NCBI GenBank assembly: GCA_035629075.1
Contig: DASPIK010000006.1
Location: 1-64,000 of the forward strand
Source of the DNA: JAEZPW01 sp035629075
GTDB taxonomy: Bacteria > Acidobacteriota > Terriglobia > Terriglobales > Acidobacteriaceae
DNA length: 64,000 nt
Reading direction: 5' to 3'
Made by a program: the position numbers and the translations under genes. The notes under the pieces were generated by a model. That model ran no database searches. It was not told the origin of the DNA and worked only from the letters and a program-made list of their open reading frames with translations. Below are positions 34,836-44,904 of the stretch, one piece after another. How positions within the stretch are numbered: position 1 is the stretch's first letter; every line of letters begins with the position of its first letter.

Positions 34836-36533
34836 ATGCGAGAAGTCTGTCTCTTAGTCGTCGGCCTATTCGTTGGAGATCTGCTGTACTTCTTTCGGCT
34901 GGGCAGAAGAATCGAAGTCTGGTTCACCGCCGTGGCCAACCGACGGACTCTCGCAGTTGTGATCTGTGCGGCTGCTTCCATGCTGCCCAGGCTTGCGGCA
35001 GTCGAATGGCTCCGGCCTCCTGAGCCGATCATCCCTGATGAATTCAGTTTTGTTCTCGGGGCTCAGACTTTCGCGCTCGGCAGGATTACGAACCCGGTCC
35101 ATCCCTTTTGGCAGCACTTCGAAAGCTTTCATATCAATCTGGTTCCCTCTTACCAAACGATGTACCCGCCCGCTCCCAGCCTGTTTTTGACGATAGGTGT
35201 GGTGCTGGCGAACCACCCGTGGTGGGGAGTGTGGTTGAGTTGCGGGTTGATGTGCGGGGCCATCTGTTGGGCGTTGCAGCCACTTATCAGGCCGAAATAC
35301 GCGTTGCTGGCAGGAATGTATTGCGGACTGAAGTATGGCATGTTCACGCAATATGGGGACTCGTACTGGGGAGGCTCTGTCTCGGCGCTTGGCGCGGCGA
35401 TCACCCTTGGCGCGTACGCTCGGCTAGTTCGAACGAATCGGCCGGCCTATATTGCCGTGCTTGCAGTCGGAGTTGCCTTACTGGCGAACAGCCGTCCGTT
35501 CGAAGGTTTTCTTTTCGCCGTACCAGTGGCGACAGCGCTGCTGGTCTGGATTCACCGTACACGTTCTTACATCCGTGTGCTGCTCCCGACAGCAGCGCTG
35601 GTAGGCATAGTCGCTGCTGCAACCGGATACTACAACTACCGGAGTACCGGCAGCCCGACGCTTATGCCGTACATTGCGAACTACCACCAGTACCACTTTG
35701 TGCGCCCATTTATCGGCACGGGAATGAGCGAGGAGCCGAAATACCGCCATTACCAGATGGCGAAGTTGTTCGAGACCTGGGAAGGGCGTCCTGGAGAGCT
35801 TTCGCGGACTCGTGAAGGCATCGAGTTTCTCACGCAAAACAAGTACAAGTTCTATTACGTCGAGCACTTTGCGCCTCTGATGATCCTTGCACTCACGGGA
35901 CTCGGCTACGCGCTCTGGTCCCGCAGGCATAACATCCTTACTTCAACTTTCCTACTCGTCTGGCTCGGACTGTTCGCGGTCGTTTGGTGGCCGTTGAGTT
36001 CCTACCCCGCTCCCCTGTTGGTGAGTTTTCTGGGCCTGGCATTTCTTGGAATCAGGTACTTGCGTGCGCTGCGCCTGCGCGGGCACAAGCCGGGATACTA
36101 CTGGGCACGTGGACTCGTCCTTGTTCTGCTGATCGCGTCACTCATGAGCTATCACGAACGATTCCAGCTCGGGAAACGCTTGCAGTGGAGTTTCCCAGCT
36201 CCATGGAACATCGAACGACAACGAATCATTCATCACCTGCAAAACTCCGGTGGCAACCACCTGCTCATCGTCAAGTATTCGCGGGGACTGCACGTTCCGC
36301 ATCAAGAATGGGTCTACAACGCACCCGACATAGATAGCCAGAGAGTCGTGTTCGCACAATCACTAGGGAGTCCTGCAGACTGCCGCCTTATGGCCTATTT
36401 CTCGCAGCGGAAGATCTGGTACCTGTACCCCGACGGGGCACCATGGCCACAACTTGTGCCCGTCGATGCGTCATCCGTTGACTGCAACGAAAAGCAATCA
36501 CCTCCTCTGCATCTTGCACTGGTCAGGAAATGA
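34836..36533 (+). CDS. Polytopic membrane protein, GT-C glycosyltransferase-like
   Basis: A 565-aa inner-membrane protein with about ten hydrophobic helices. After the first helices comes an acidic loop, PEPIIPDEFSFVLGAQTFALGRITNPVHPFW, which resembles the first periplasmic loop of GT-C lipid-linked sugar transferases (ArnT/PMT type), where an Asp or Glu pair is catalytic. The soluble C-terminus is about 100 residues. The start is uncertain because the ribosome site is weak. Its stop overlaps the next start (ATGA), and the downstream partner resembles a UDP-galactopyranose mutase, so an envelope glycan pathway is likely. The substrate cannot be told from sequence. Confidence 0.65.
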   Translation: MREVCLLVVGLFVGDLLYFFRLGRRIEVWFTAVANRRTLAVVICAAASMLPRLAAVEWLRPPEPIIPDEFSFVLGAQTFALGRITNPVHPFWQHFESFHINLVPSYQTMYPPAPSLFLTIGVVLANHPWWGVWLSCGLMCGAICWALQPLIRPKYALLAGMYCGLKYGMFTQYGDSYWGGSVSALGAAITLGAYARLVRTNRPAYIAVLAVGVALLANSRPFEGFLFAVPVATALLVWIHRTRSYIRVLLPTAALVGIVAAATGYYNYRSTGSPTLMPYIANYHQYHFVRPFIGTGMSEEPKYRHYQMAKLFETWEGRPGELSRTREGIEFLTQNKYKFYYVEHFAPLMILALTGLGYALWSRRHNILTSTFLLVWLGLFAVVWWPLSSYPAPLLVSFLGLAFLGIRYLRALRLRGHKPGYYWARGLVLVLLIASLMSYHERFQLGKRLQWSFPAPWNIERQRIIHHLQNSGGNHLLIVKYSRGLHVPHQEWVYNAPDIDSQRVVFAQSLGSPADCRLMAYFSQRKIWYLYPDGAPWPQLVPVDASSVDCNEKQSPPLHLALVRK

Positions 36534-38203
36534 GTAGACAAAGACGCGCGATCATTATCGGGGCCGGTCCTGCTGGGTTGACCGCTGCCTATGAGTTGCT
36601 CACCCGTAGCGATGTACATCCCATCGTGCTCGAGAAAAGCAGTTACATGGGAGGAATTTCGCGAACCGTTCAGTACAAGGGAAACCGCATCGATATCGGC
36701 GGTCACCGATTCTTTTCAAAAAGCGATCGCGTCATGAATTGGTGGCTATCACACCTCCCAATGGAGTCACATCCGGGAGCAAACAACGTAATCACCTATC
36801 ACAACCAGTCTCGTACGCTTAACGGCCTGCACGGGCGGCCAGGGAACGGCAACGGGAACAGACTGGAGGAGAGGGTTTCTTCAAGCGCCGACAAGGTAAT
36901 GCTGGTACGCAACAGGAAATCCCGGATTTACTTTCTTCGAAGGTTTTTCGAGTACCCCATATCGTTGTCGCCGGCAACCCTGAGGAATTTGGGACTGTGG
37001 CGCACGTTCCGGATCGGTGTCAGCTATTTGCGCCGCGCGATCTTTCCGCTCAAACAGGTGATTAACTTAGAGCAGTTTTTCATCAACCGCTTCGGCGAAG
37101 AACTCTATCGAACCTTCTTCAAGTCCTACACCGAAAAGGTCTGGGGAGTTCCTTGTGAGGAGATCGATGCGGCGTGGGGCGAGCAACGGATCAAGAAGCT
37201 TTCCATCGGAAAGACAATCCTCCATGCTGTGCAGAAGATGTTCAAGCGCTCGGGAGATGTTGCGCAGAAAGAGACCGAGACCTCACTGATCGAGCGATTC
37301 TTATATCCGAAGTTCGGTCCGGGTCAGATGTGGGAAGAGGTCGCGCATAAAGTTACAGCTCTCGGCGGCGAGATACACACGGACGTGTCAGCAGAAAAAC
37401 TGGTTACCGATGGGCGCACACTCCAGGCAGTGGTGTGCCGCGACAAGAATGGCCAAGCACGGGAGTTCCATGGTGACTTTTTCTTCAGCACCATGCCGAT
37501 AAAGGAACTCGTACGATCTCTCGATTGCGAAGTACCGGACGAGATACGCGCGATCAGCGACGGTCTTCAGTACAGGGATTTCATTACAGTCGGCCTCTTA
37601 CTGGATGAACTGAAGATTAAAGAGGAAAGTGCCAACGGGGACGGCAAGCGACTGATTGCTGATAACTGGATATACATCCAGGAACCCGAGGTCCTCGCCG
37701 GCCGGCTACAGATATTCAATAACTGGAGCCCAGGGATGGTCGCCGATCCGAACAAGATTTGGGTCGGAGTTGAGTACTTCTGCAATGAGGGAGACGAGCT
37801 CTGGAACCGCTCAGATCAAGAACTCGGTGAACTCGCACGCGAGGAACTCGATCGGATCAGCATCATAGAGCGATCGAAGGTGCTGGACAGCACCGTATTA
37901 CGAATGCCGAAAAGCTATCCGGCATACTTCGGCACATACCAGCAATTCCCGCAGCTTCAGGCGTACATCGACACTTTCGAGAACCTGTTCTTGCTCGGTC
38001 GAAATGGCATGCACAAGTACAACAACCAGGACCACTCGATGCTGACCGCGATGACTGCCGTGGACAACATCGTGGAAGGCCGTGTCGATAAGGCTAACAT
38101 CTGGGCCGTCAACACCGAGATGGAGTACCACGAAACGACTTCAGAAGAACGTGAACGCACGGCAACTGAGGGCAGCAGAGTTCCGCTGGGCCGCACAGCA
38201 TAG
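36530..38203 (+). CDS. FAD-dependent oxidoreductase, UDP-galactopyranose-mutase-like
   Basis: A 557-aa flavoprotein starting inside the stop of the GT-C-like gene. IIIGAGPAGLTAAYEL is the FAD-binding Rossmann motif; GGISRTVQYKGNRIDIGGHRFFSK and the YTEKVWGVPCEEIDAAWGEQRI block are typical of the amine-oxidase/UGM superfamily; YRDFITVGLLLDE and NLFLLGRNGMHKYNNQDHSMLTAM form the C-terminal FAD site. Classic UGM is about 370-390 aa, so this is a longer relative and may act on another nucleotide sugar or lipid. It lies in the middle of a three-gene operon. Confidence 0.8.
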   Translation: MSRQRRAIIIGAGPAGLTAAYELLTRSDVHPIVLEKSSYMGGISRTVQYKGNRIDIGGHRFFSKSDRVMNWWLSHLPMESHPGANNVITYHNQSRTLNGLHGRPGNGNGNRLEERVSSSADKVMLVRNRKSRIYFLRRFFEYPISLSPATLRNLGLWRTFRIGVSYLRRAIFPLKQVINLEQFFINRFGEELYRTFFKSYTEKVWGVPCEEIDAAWGEQRIKKLSIGKTILHAVQKMFKRSGDVAQKETETSLIERFLYPKFGPGQMWEEVAHKVTALGGEIHTDVSAEKLVTDGRTLQAVVCRDKNGQAREFHGDFFFSTMPIKELVRSLDCEVPDEIRAISDGLQYRDFITVGLLLDELKIKEESANGDGKRLIADNWIYIQEPEVLAGRLQIFNNWSPGMVADPNKIWVGVEYFCNEGDELWNRSDQELGELAREELDRISIIERSKVLDSTVLRMPKSYPAYFGTYQQFPQLQAYIDTFENLFLLGRNGMHKYNNQDHSMLTAMTAVDNIVEGRVDKANIWAVNTEMEYHETTSEERERTATEGSRVPLGRTA

Positions 38204-38237
38204 TTTTACGAAGAAGTAATCACCCCGGAGGTGATGA

Positions 38238-40742
38238 GTGATTCAATTTGCCAATCGCCAAGAACGGACGTGGCTAACTTACCTCACCGTCGCGATCGTT
38301 TCCTTCGCTGGATTGACTTTCGAACTGGTTCAGACGCGCGTATTGTCCCACATCTTCTGGAATCACGTCGTGTACCTGGCGATCTCGATCGCGCTGCTTG
38401 GGTTCGGCATCAGCGGCACTGTGGTGATTCTGCTGAAACGCAGGGAGCTTCCGACTGCCCAGTTGGTCGCACTGTGTACGGCGCTGATGAGTTTCAGCAT
38501 GCTCGCGAGCGTGTTTGTGATTTCGCTCCTGCTGCCTGCCGTGGCATCGGCCTCACCGGCTGCGAAGCTGATGATCTGCTATCTGATTTCGGTGCCCCCG
38601 TTCATCTTCGCCGGCGCTGCCATTTCCCTGATCCTCGCCTACAGTCCACAAGGTACGGGCAAGCTGTATTTCTGCGATCTCATCGCCGCCGGTGTGGCAT
38701 GTGCGATTTTTTTCAAACTACTCCCTGGCGTCGGCGCGGTACAAGCAACAGCAATCATGAGCTTACTGGTCGCGGGCTGCGCTCTTGCCTGGGCGTGGGT
38801 GATCGGCGTCGGATCCAGAAAGAGCTACACAGCTGTTGCGGCAGTCGCGATTGTCGCGTCGATCGTCACTGGCGCCTTCAGTCGTCGATTCGACTACCGC
38901 CCCGAACCTTACAAAGAGATGGGCGACATGATGGCCAAGGGGGCGCAAATTGAGCGCACCCAATGGACCACGCTCGCTCGCATTGACGTCGTTAGCGGCG
39001 CTAATAATGGTCAGGTCCTAAACTACAGCGAGCATCCAGAAGGCTCTTACAAGATCATCACTCAGGACGGCTCGGCGCACACGCGACTGCTGTCGGGAAG
39101 GGCCATTCACGACATCTTTGATCGGGTGAAGAGCGGAAAGCCGGTGCATCCTTCCAACCTGCCTTACACGGTCCTGCACAATCCTGACGTCGCCATAATC
39201 GGCACCGGCGGAGGCATCGATGTGGCGTATGCTCTTGCTAACAATGCTAATTCGGTTCTTGCTGTAGAACTGAACCCGTACACGTACTCGCTGCCGACTC
39301 GCAGATATGCGGAGTACACCGACAACTTCTTCTCGGACCCGCGTATCCGGGCAATTAACGCCGAAGGCAGGAATGCCATCAGATCGACCGACAAGAAGTT
39401 CGATCTAATCCAGATCATTGCGATTGACACGTTTGCAGCGTTGAATGCCGGTGCCTACGTCCTGAGCGAGAATTATCTCTATACTGTCGAGGCCTTCCAG
39501 GACTTCATCACTCACCTGAAACCGGGCGGCGTCGTCGCGATGTACCGCTGGAATTCGTTTCCGCCAAGAGAAACGCTGCGTCTGAGCGTTCTTGCCTCCC
39601 AGGCATTTCGGAACTTAGGCGTTCGCAATGTCAGTGACCGCATCATGGTCATCGGAGACCAGGACTGGGCTCTAACCGTTGTCAAGAACGGCAGCTTTAC
39701 CCAGCAGGAGACGGAGCGCCTCGGAGCGGAAGCAGCAAGGGTTGGGCGCGAAGTGTTCTATTGGCCCAAGGTGCGCAGCGCATCGGATCAGGCGGCATTC
39801 GAGGAGGCGTATTACGGAAGCCAGCGTGATAGTCGTGTGGTCCAGACGGCGGGCATCTTCAACTCGCTTTTGAGTGCCTACGACTCGGGAAACGAAGCGC
39901 AATTTTTCCGGAACTACCGCTATAAAGTTACACCGACTACCGATGACTCACCGTTCTTCTTCGAAAGTTCGTCGTTGGCGGACCTCGACAACTGGAGCTT
40001 GGATACACTCCGCGGCAGTAGCGTCCAGAGCACGCTTATGCAGATCCTCATCGCATCCACCATTGCGATGTTGTGCGCGATTTTCGTTCCGCTGATGATG
40101 TTCCACCGCGAGGGGATGCGGGTTTCAGGAGCGCGCGGTTACACCGTGTATTTCTCAGCGCTCGGGTTCGGGTTCATGTTGGTGGAAATCGCGCTTATGC
40201 AGAAGAGCGTGTTGGTGCTCGGGAATCCGATGTACTCGATTCCAGCGGTGCTCAGCAGCATTCTCCTGAGCGCCGGCGTCGGCAGCGCTGTGACCAGCCG
40301 CTGGCACGCGAGTTTCAGCCGAAAAATAGCGTTCGCCACGATCCTGCTGGTGATTTCCATTGCTGGCTTTATGTTTGGCTTCACAGCGGCAGCCGAGAAG
40401 CTCTTGCAGTACGGATTCGCGGTTCGCGCGACGGCCGTCGTAGTGGCTATCCTTCCGATCGGCTTCGCACTGGGATTTTTCTTCCCGTCCGGTTTGCAGT
40501 TCGTTCGGGACAGGGCTCGGGTTTTCGTACCGTGGGCGTGGGGGATCAACGGATGCGCGTCTGTTTACGGCAGCTTGGTCGCAACCGTTGCGGCAATGTG
40601 GCAGGGATTCAATGTAGTGCTAGCGATAGGCATCGCCACCTACTTGGTCGCCCTGATAGCCGGACTTAGCAGCGCGCGAGTCTCGGAGCGAGCCGAAGTA
40701 ATCGAGGCTCCTGTGCTGCGCACTCTTAAGGAAACTGCGTAG
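38238..40742 (+). CDS. Polytopic membrane protein with spermidine-synthase-like domain
   Basis: GTG start 6 bases after a near-perfect ribosome site (GGAGG at 38227-38231). The 834-aa product has about six N-terminal transmembrane helices (residues 10-215), a Rossmann SAM-binding domain like SpeE (VAIIGTGGGIDVAYALANNANSVLAVELNP, about 315-345) and five or more C-terminal helices (from about 605). The catalytic Asp region of true spermidine synthases is replaced by LIQIIAIDTFAALNAGAY, so polyamine synthesis is doubtful. It ends the operon with the GT-C and UGM-like genes and precedes a strong terminator. Confidence 0.8.
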   Translation: MIQFANRQERTWLTYLTVAIVSFAGLTFELVQTRVLSHIFWNHVVYLAISIALLGFGISGTVVILLKRRELPTAQLVALCTALMSFSMLASVFVISLLLPAVASASPAAKLMICYLISVPPFIFAGAAISLILAYSPQGTGKLYFCDLIAAGVACAIFFKLLPGVGAVQATAIMSLLVAGCALAWAWVIGVGSRKSYTAVAAVAIVASIVTGAFSRRFDYRPEPYKEMGDMMAKGAQIERTQWTTLARIDVVSGANNGQVLNYSEHPEGSYKIITQDGSAHTRLLSGRAIHDIFDRVKSGKPVHPSNLPYTVLHNPDVAIIGTGGGIDVAYALANNANSVLAVELNPYTYSLPTRRYAEYTDNFFSDPRIRAINAEGRNAIRSTDKKFDLIQIIAIDTFAALNAGAYVLSENYLYTVEAFQDFITHLKPGGVVAMYRWNSFPPRETLRLSVLASQAFRNLGVRNVSDRIMVIGDQDWALTVVKNGSFTQQETERLGAEAARVGREVFYWPKVRSASDQAAFEEAYYGSQRDSRVVQTAGIFNSLLSAYDSGNEAQFFRNYRYKVTPTTDDSPFFFESSSLADLDNWSLDTLRGSSVQSTLMQILIASTIAMLCAIFVPLMMFHREGMRVSGARGYTVYFSALGFGFMLVEIALMQKSVLVLGNPMYSIPAVLSSILLSAGVGSAVTSRWHASFSRKIAFATILLVISIAGFMFGFTAAAEKLLQYGFAVRATAVVVAILPIGFALGFFFPSGLQFVRDRARVFVPWAWGINGCASVYGSLVATVAAMWQGFNVVLAIGIATYLVALIAGLSSARVSERAEVIEAPVLRTLKETA

Positions 40743-40774
40743 CGCACTGACCCCGTTACACAGCATTTAGTCTT

Positions 40775-40811
40775 CCTCACCTCGACTCCAGTCGAGGTGG
40801 GGAATTTCTTT
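40775..40811 (+). terminator. Rho-independent terminator of the GT-C operon
   Basis: A 12-bp stem (40775-40786 with 40791-40802, one T-G wobble) closes on a TCCA loop and is followed by AATTTCTTT. It begins 32 bases after the last stop codon. Confidence 0.9.
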
Positions 40812-40875
40812 AGCAGCTCATGTTTGCGCACAGGTTCGCTGGCCGCGTTCGGCACGACGATTAGACGAACTGCGA

Positions 40876-42042
40876 CTAAACTGCTTGGCCAGCGCAGTAG
40901 CCTGATGCCCAGGCCCACTGGAAGTTGAAGCCACCAAGTTGGCCTGTAACGTCCACAACTTCACCTATGAAGAAAAGGCCTGGTACCTTGCGACTCTCCA
41001 TGGTCTTCGCCGACAGTTCGTTCGTATCGATGCCGCCTGCCGTGACCTCTGCCTTTTCGTAGCCCTCGGTTCCGTCCGGCATCACGTTCCAGTGATGCAG
41101 CCGAGATTCGAGTTCGCTTAAGCCCTGATTAGTCCACTTGGAAGGAGCATTCATTTCGAGCCATCGTTCTGCGAAGCGGTTTGGTAGAACGGTCCTAAGG
41201 ACTGCTTTCGCGGTACTGAGATCGCGACGGCTTCTCGGGTCGCGCAGAGCGGCGGTGACGTCCTTCCCAGGCGCGAGATCGATTGTGATCGGATCAGAGC
41301 CGTTCCAATAAGATGAAATTTGCAGAATAGCGGGTCCGCTCAGCCCTCGATGCGTGATCAACATCTTCTCTCGAAAGCGCTGATGGTCTGCTGAGGCAAT
41401 TACTTCGGCAGACACACCAGACAGATCACAGTAACGCTCGCGGTCGTCACGATTGAAGGTCAGTGGGACGAGCGCCGGCCGCGGCTCTCTCACCGCCAGG
41501 CCGAACTGCCGGGCCAGTTGGTACCCGAATCCGGTGGCGCCTATCTTCGGAATGGATAGACCGCCGGTTGCCACAACCAATGCGGGAGTCTTAAGTTCTC
41601 CCTGATCGGTTTGCAGTGTGAACTCCGAGCTGTGGCGCACCTGGGTCACTTGCGTACCGGCCACGATCCGGACACCGGCGACCTGGCATTCCCGCTCCAG
41701 CATGTTGAGAATTTCACCCGCAGAACCGTCGCAGAAGAGCTGTCCGAGCGTCTTCTCGTGATATCGAATTTTGTGCTTCTCAATCAGCTCAACGAAGTCT
41801 GAAGGAGTGTATCGGGCCAGCGCTGATTTGCAGAAGTGCGGATTCGCGGAGACGAAGTTCTCCGGCCGACAATGAATGTTGGTGAAGTTGCAGCGCCCGC
41901 CACCCGAGATGAGAATCTTTCTGCCAATCCTGGCGGAATGATCGAGCACGGCGACGCGGCGCCCCCGCTTCCCGGCCTCAATAGCGCACAGAAGGCCTGC
42001 GGCCCCGGCTCCAATTACGATGACGTCAAAGACCTCTGTCAC
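40876..42042 (-). CDS. HI0933/BaiN-type flavoprotein
   Basis: The GTG at 42042 is chosen because the FAD motif FDVIVIGAGAAGLLCAIEAGKRG begins a few residues later; an ATG at 42099 after GAAGGGA would add 19 residues. The 388-aa product has ARIGRKILISGGGRCNFTN, the Cys-containing block diagnostic of the HI0933 family, TPALVVATGGLSIPKIGATGFGYQLA and the C-terminal GLFFIGEVVDVTGQLGGFNFQWAWASG. The family includes bile-acid reductase BaiN, but the function of most members is unknown. It stands alone. Confidence 0.88.
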   Translation of the reverse strand: MTEVFDVIVIGAGAAGLLCAIEAGKRGRRVAVLDHSARIGRKILISGGGRCNFTNIHCRPENFVSANPHFCKSALARYTPSDFVELIEKHKIRYHEKTLGQLFCDGSAGEILNMLERECQVAGVRIVAGTQVTQVRHSSEFTLQTDQGELKTPALVVATGGLSIPKIGATGFGYQLARQFGLAVREPRPALVPLTFNRDDRERYCDLSGVSAEVIASADHQRFREKMLITHRGLSGPAILQISSYWNGSDPITIDLAPGKDVTAALRDPRSRRDLSTAKAVLRTVLPNRFAERWLEMNAPSKWTNQGLSELESRLHHWNVMPDGTEGYEKAEVTAGGIDTNELSAKTMESRKVPGLFFIGEVVDVTGQLGGFNFQWAWASGYCAGQAV

Positions 42043-42170
42043 AAGTCGAGTAACCACGGAGAGTTTTGCTCTGTATTTCTCCCCCGATTGTACGCGCATC
42101 GGACAATGGTCCCTTCCGAAACGATGCGTGGCAACAAGAATCAAAGTCTCGACCACAAACTTAGTAGCGC

Positions 42171-42425
42171 ATGCCAATCGCCTCGCGCAGAACGAACTAC
42201 GGACGACTGCTGCTCCTGATCGCAGTCGCGTTGGTGCTCGCATTCCTCATCGGAGCGCTGCTGCTGCTCAGATGGCGACGCCCGAGTGCACCGACGCCTC
42301 CGCTGCATGAACAAGCCGTGCTGGTATCAGCACCAACGCTGTGGTGTGCACGCGACGTACACTCGTGTTCACAAGCCGGAGTGAGCTTCCGCACAGCGAG
42401 TCCAGCTTCGGCTCAGCTAGGTTGA
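42171..42425 (+). CDS. Possible small single-pass membrane protein
   Basis: An 84-codon frame with a convincing N-terminal membrane helix (GRLLLLIAVALVLAFLIGALLLLRWRR) after a short basic stretch, then a Pro/Ala/Ser-rich tail. It begins at an ATG with no clear ribosome site and overlaps the upstream extension of the minus-strand flavoprotein frame. It is about 70 bases ahead of the nitroreductase. The hydrophobic run could be chance in GC-rich sequence. Confidence 0.3.
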   Translation: MPIASRRTNYGRLLLLIAVALVLAFLIGALLLLRWRRPSAPTPPLHEQAVLVSAPTLWCARDVHSCSQAGVSFRTASPASAQLG

Positions 42426-42495
42426 TTCTGCGATCGCCTGGAGATCAGTTCCGACAGGCAGCTTTATCGTCGCGACTCCTCAAACGAGGCTGAGC

Positions 42496-42999
42496 ATGGA
42501 CTTCTTCGAGACCGTCGAGCGAAGGCAATCGGTTCGCGCTTTCGCGTCAACCCCACTACCTGAGCAACAGTTGCAGGCGATACTTGAAGCTACGAACCGG
42601 GCCCCCTCGGCGGGAAACTTCCAGTCCTTCCAAATTTATCGCGTCGACGATCATGAAAAGCGGGTCGCGCTGACGGCTGCCACTTTCGGGCAGAACTTTG
42701 TCGTGCAAGCCCCGGTATCGCTGGTGTTTTGCGCTGATCCGTCGCGCTGCGAGTACGAACCCGGTGACCTTTATGCTCTTGAGGATGCGACGATAGCTTG
42801 CACGTTCGCCATGCTGGCCGCGACGGCTGTTGGCTTGTCCACCTGCTGGATCGGCGCATTCAAGCCAGAATCCGTTGCAGAAGTGATCGGCGCACCGAAC
42901 GGGCAAACGCCGGTGGCGATCCTGCCGATTGGGTACGCGGCTGAGACCCCCGAGCGCACTTCGCGCCGACAACTTTCGGACCTGATTCGAACGGTTTAG
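42496..42999 (+). CDS. Nitroreductase family protein
   Basis: A 167-aa FMN-dependent protein, on the short side for the family. ERRQSVRAFASTPLPEQQLQAILEATNRAPSAGNFQSFQIYRV has the phosphate-binding R-x-S-x-R and the APSAGN loop. A middle helix (DATIACTFAMLAATAVGLSTCWIGAF) and a C-terminal PVAILPIGYAAETP complete the fold. Such enzymes reduce nitroaromatics, flavins or quinones with NAD(P)H. It precedes the NarL-type kinase gene by 150 bases on the same strand, but cotranscription is uncertain. Confidence 0.88.
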   Translation: MDFFETVERRQSVRAFASTPLPEQQLQAILEATNRAPSAGNFQSFQIYRVDDHEKRVALTAATFGQNFVVQAPVSLVFCADPSRCEYEPGDLYALEDATIACTFAMLAATAVGLSTCWIGAFKPESVAEVIGAPNGQTPVAILPIGYAAETPERTSRRQLSDLIRTV

Positions 43000-43149
43000 C
43001 GACGCCGAACCGATTCGCGAACTTGTTGTGAGCTCCCGGTTTGTAGGATAATCCGCGCGCAAGCTGCGCACGTCGAGCGCTGTCCGGGCGTTCTGCCCCG
43101 CCTTGTGTTCGTTCGGCATGGTGCAAGCAGCAAGCGAGGGGTCTAGCGG

Positions 43150-44904
43150 ATGCGGAATTTGGCTGCCGGTGAAAGACACCGTGTAGAGATCGTGCTGGCG
43201 ACTGCTCGGGTTCTGCTCGCCGGGACCGTTTTTGCAGTCATCACAATCGACCCCACAGAGCCAAGCTGGGCTCCGCCGCTCGCATACCGGTTCCTGTTCT
43301 GGTACCTGTGCTATAGTGTCGCACTTCTGCTGCTGCTTCGGACCCGTTCCGCGCATACCCGTACCTTTCTCTACGCAGTACAGGTTGTCGATATCGCCTG
43401 GCCAACAGTGATCAGTTTGTTCACGGAAGGCCCAAATCCTCCGTTCTTCCTGTTCTACGTCTTTGTCCTGTTTGCAGCTGCCTACCGCTGGGGCATGCGG
43501 GAGACGCTCGCAACCACCTTCATGTTGATGATTGCGTTGGTGGTTCAGGCCAGCGTAGCGAGGTCAACACCCCTTTCCGAGCTTCGTTATGAACCATTCG
43601 AGCCTGTGCGAGTATGGAGCAGAGCCGGCTACCTGCTGATCATCGGTCTGCTGGCAGGCTACCTTGGGGAACAGCAACGCCATTCGCGCGATGACACCGC
43701 AGCTATCGCACGCCTGATCGGGTGTGTTCGCCTGCAGGACGGCTTCAAGGTAACGGTATCAGCGCTGCTCGACGAGACAATGAGGATTTTCAGGGCGCAG
43801 CGAATCGTGCTGATCTCCACTGACCGGCTAAGTGGGCGCTCGTTCCTCTGGGACGCGGTGCGCCCAAGTCCTCGCGCATCCCTGAAGGTCTCTTCCCGAG
43901 AACTGACACCGCACGAACGCGTCAATTACACCTTCAGCTTGCCTTCCTCCGTCGTGCGCGCTGTCAGGCGCGGCAAATCACGCGTGAAGTTGCAGATCTT
44001 GACGGGAGCCCGCGACCGCCTTGTTGGGACTCCCGGCGACATACCTCCCAACTTTGTCGAAGCTTTCCCGTTCTCGCGCGCGGTGATCTTTGACTTCGCC
44101 CTTGGAGACGAAACCTCCAGCCGGGCATTCCTGCTCGACAACAGGTTCGGCTGGCGCGGCGGGCGTGCACTGCGGTTTCTTCATCGTGCAATTCATGAAG
44201 TCGGACCAGCAATTCACAACATCTATTTGTTACGGCGTCTGCGCCGCGAGGCCCGAGCGGTAGAACGCGCACGTATGGCCCGTGATCTTCACGACGGAGT
44301 TGTCCAGTCGCTCTTCGGAATTGAAATGCGACTGCACCTGCTTCGAAAGCAGACTTCCGCTCAGCCAGCCGTCTCAGGAGAGCTATTGAACATCCAGCAC
44401 CTCGTGCATAACGAGTTCTTGAATCTTCGAGAACTTGTGCAGGAAGTGCGGGCACTCGACGTTACGCCCGAGCGTCTTCTAGATTTCCTGGCTGAGACGG
44501 TCGAGAAGTTTGGCCGGGAAACTGGGATTGAAGCGCAGTTCGTGTGTGAAACCGATCACGTTGATTTGCCTCCGCGACACTGCCGTGAGATAGCGCGAAT
44601 CGTTCACGAAGGTCTTGTCAATGTCCGCAAACACAGCGGTGCGCGTAACGTGATTGTACGGCTGAATTCGCAGCGAGATGATCTCCACCTTGTGATCGAG
44701 GACAACGGCGACGGATTCGATTTCTCCGGCACACTCGATTTGGACGATCTGGACCGTACGCGTAAGGGGCCACTGGTTATAAAAGAGCGGGTTCGCTCGA
44801 TGGCCGGAAGCCTGAAGATTGACTCGACACCCGGACGCGGCTCGCGTCTCGAAATCACCCTGGCAAAGGAAGCGTATGAACCTCATGCAGCCACTGCATC
44901 CTGA
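43150..44904 (+). CDS. Membrane sensor histidine kinase, NarX/LiaS type
   Basis: A 584-aa kinase with about six N-terminal transmembrane helices (residues 17-180) and almost no periplasmic loop, so it probably senses something in or near the membrane. A GAF-like linker (about 195-350) follows. The HisKA_3 block ERARMARDLHDGVVQSLFGIEMRLHLLRKQ carries the phospho-acceptor His, and the ATPase domain shows IVHEGLVNVRKHSGARNVIVRL and IEDNGDGFDF. The cognate regulator gene overlaps its 3' end by 29 bases. The signal is not evident. Confidence 0.88.
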   Translation: MRNLAAGERHRVEIVLATARVLLAGTVFAVITIDPTEPSWAPPLAYRFLFWYLCYSVALLLLLRTRSAHTRTFLYAVQVVDIAWPTVISLFTEGPNPPFFLFYVFVLFAAAYRWGMRETLATTFMLMIALVVQASVARSTPLSELRYEPFEPVRVWSRAGYLLIIGLLAGYLGEQQRHSRDDTAAIARLIGCVRLQDGFKVTVSALLDETMRIFRAQRIVLISTDRLSGRSFLWDAVRPSPRASLKVSSRELTPHERVNYTFSLPSSVVRAVRRGKSRVKLQILTGARDRLVGTPGDIPPNFVEAFPFSRAVIFDFALGDETSSRAFLLDNRFGWRGGRALRFLHRAIHEVGPAIHNIYLLRRLRREARAVERARMARDLHDGVVQSLFGIEMRLHLLRKQTSAQPAVSGELLNIQHLVHNEFLNLRELVQEVRALDVTPERLLDFLAETVEKFGRETGIEAQFVCETDHVDLPPRHCREIARIVHEGLVNVRKHSGARNVIVRLNSQRDDLHLVIEDNGDGFDFSGTLDLDDLDRTRKGPLVIKERVRSMAGSLKIDSTPGRGSRLEITLAKEAYEPHAATAS

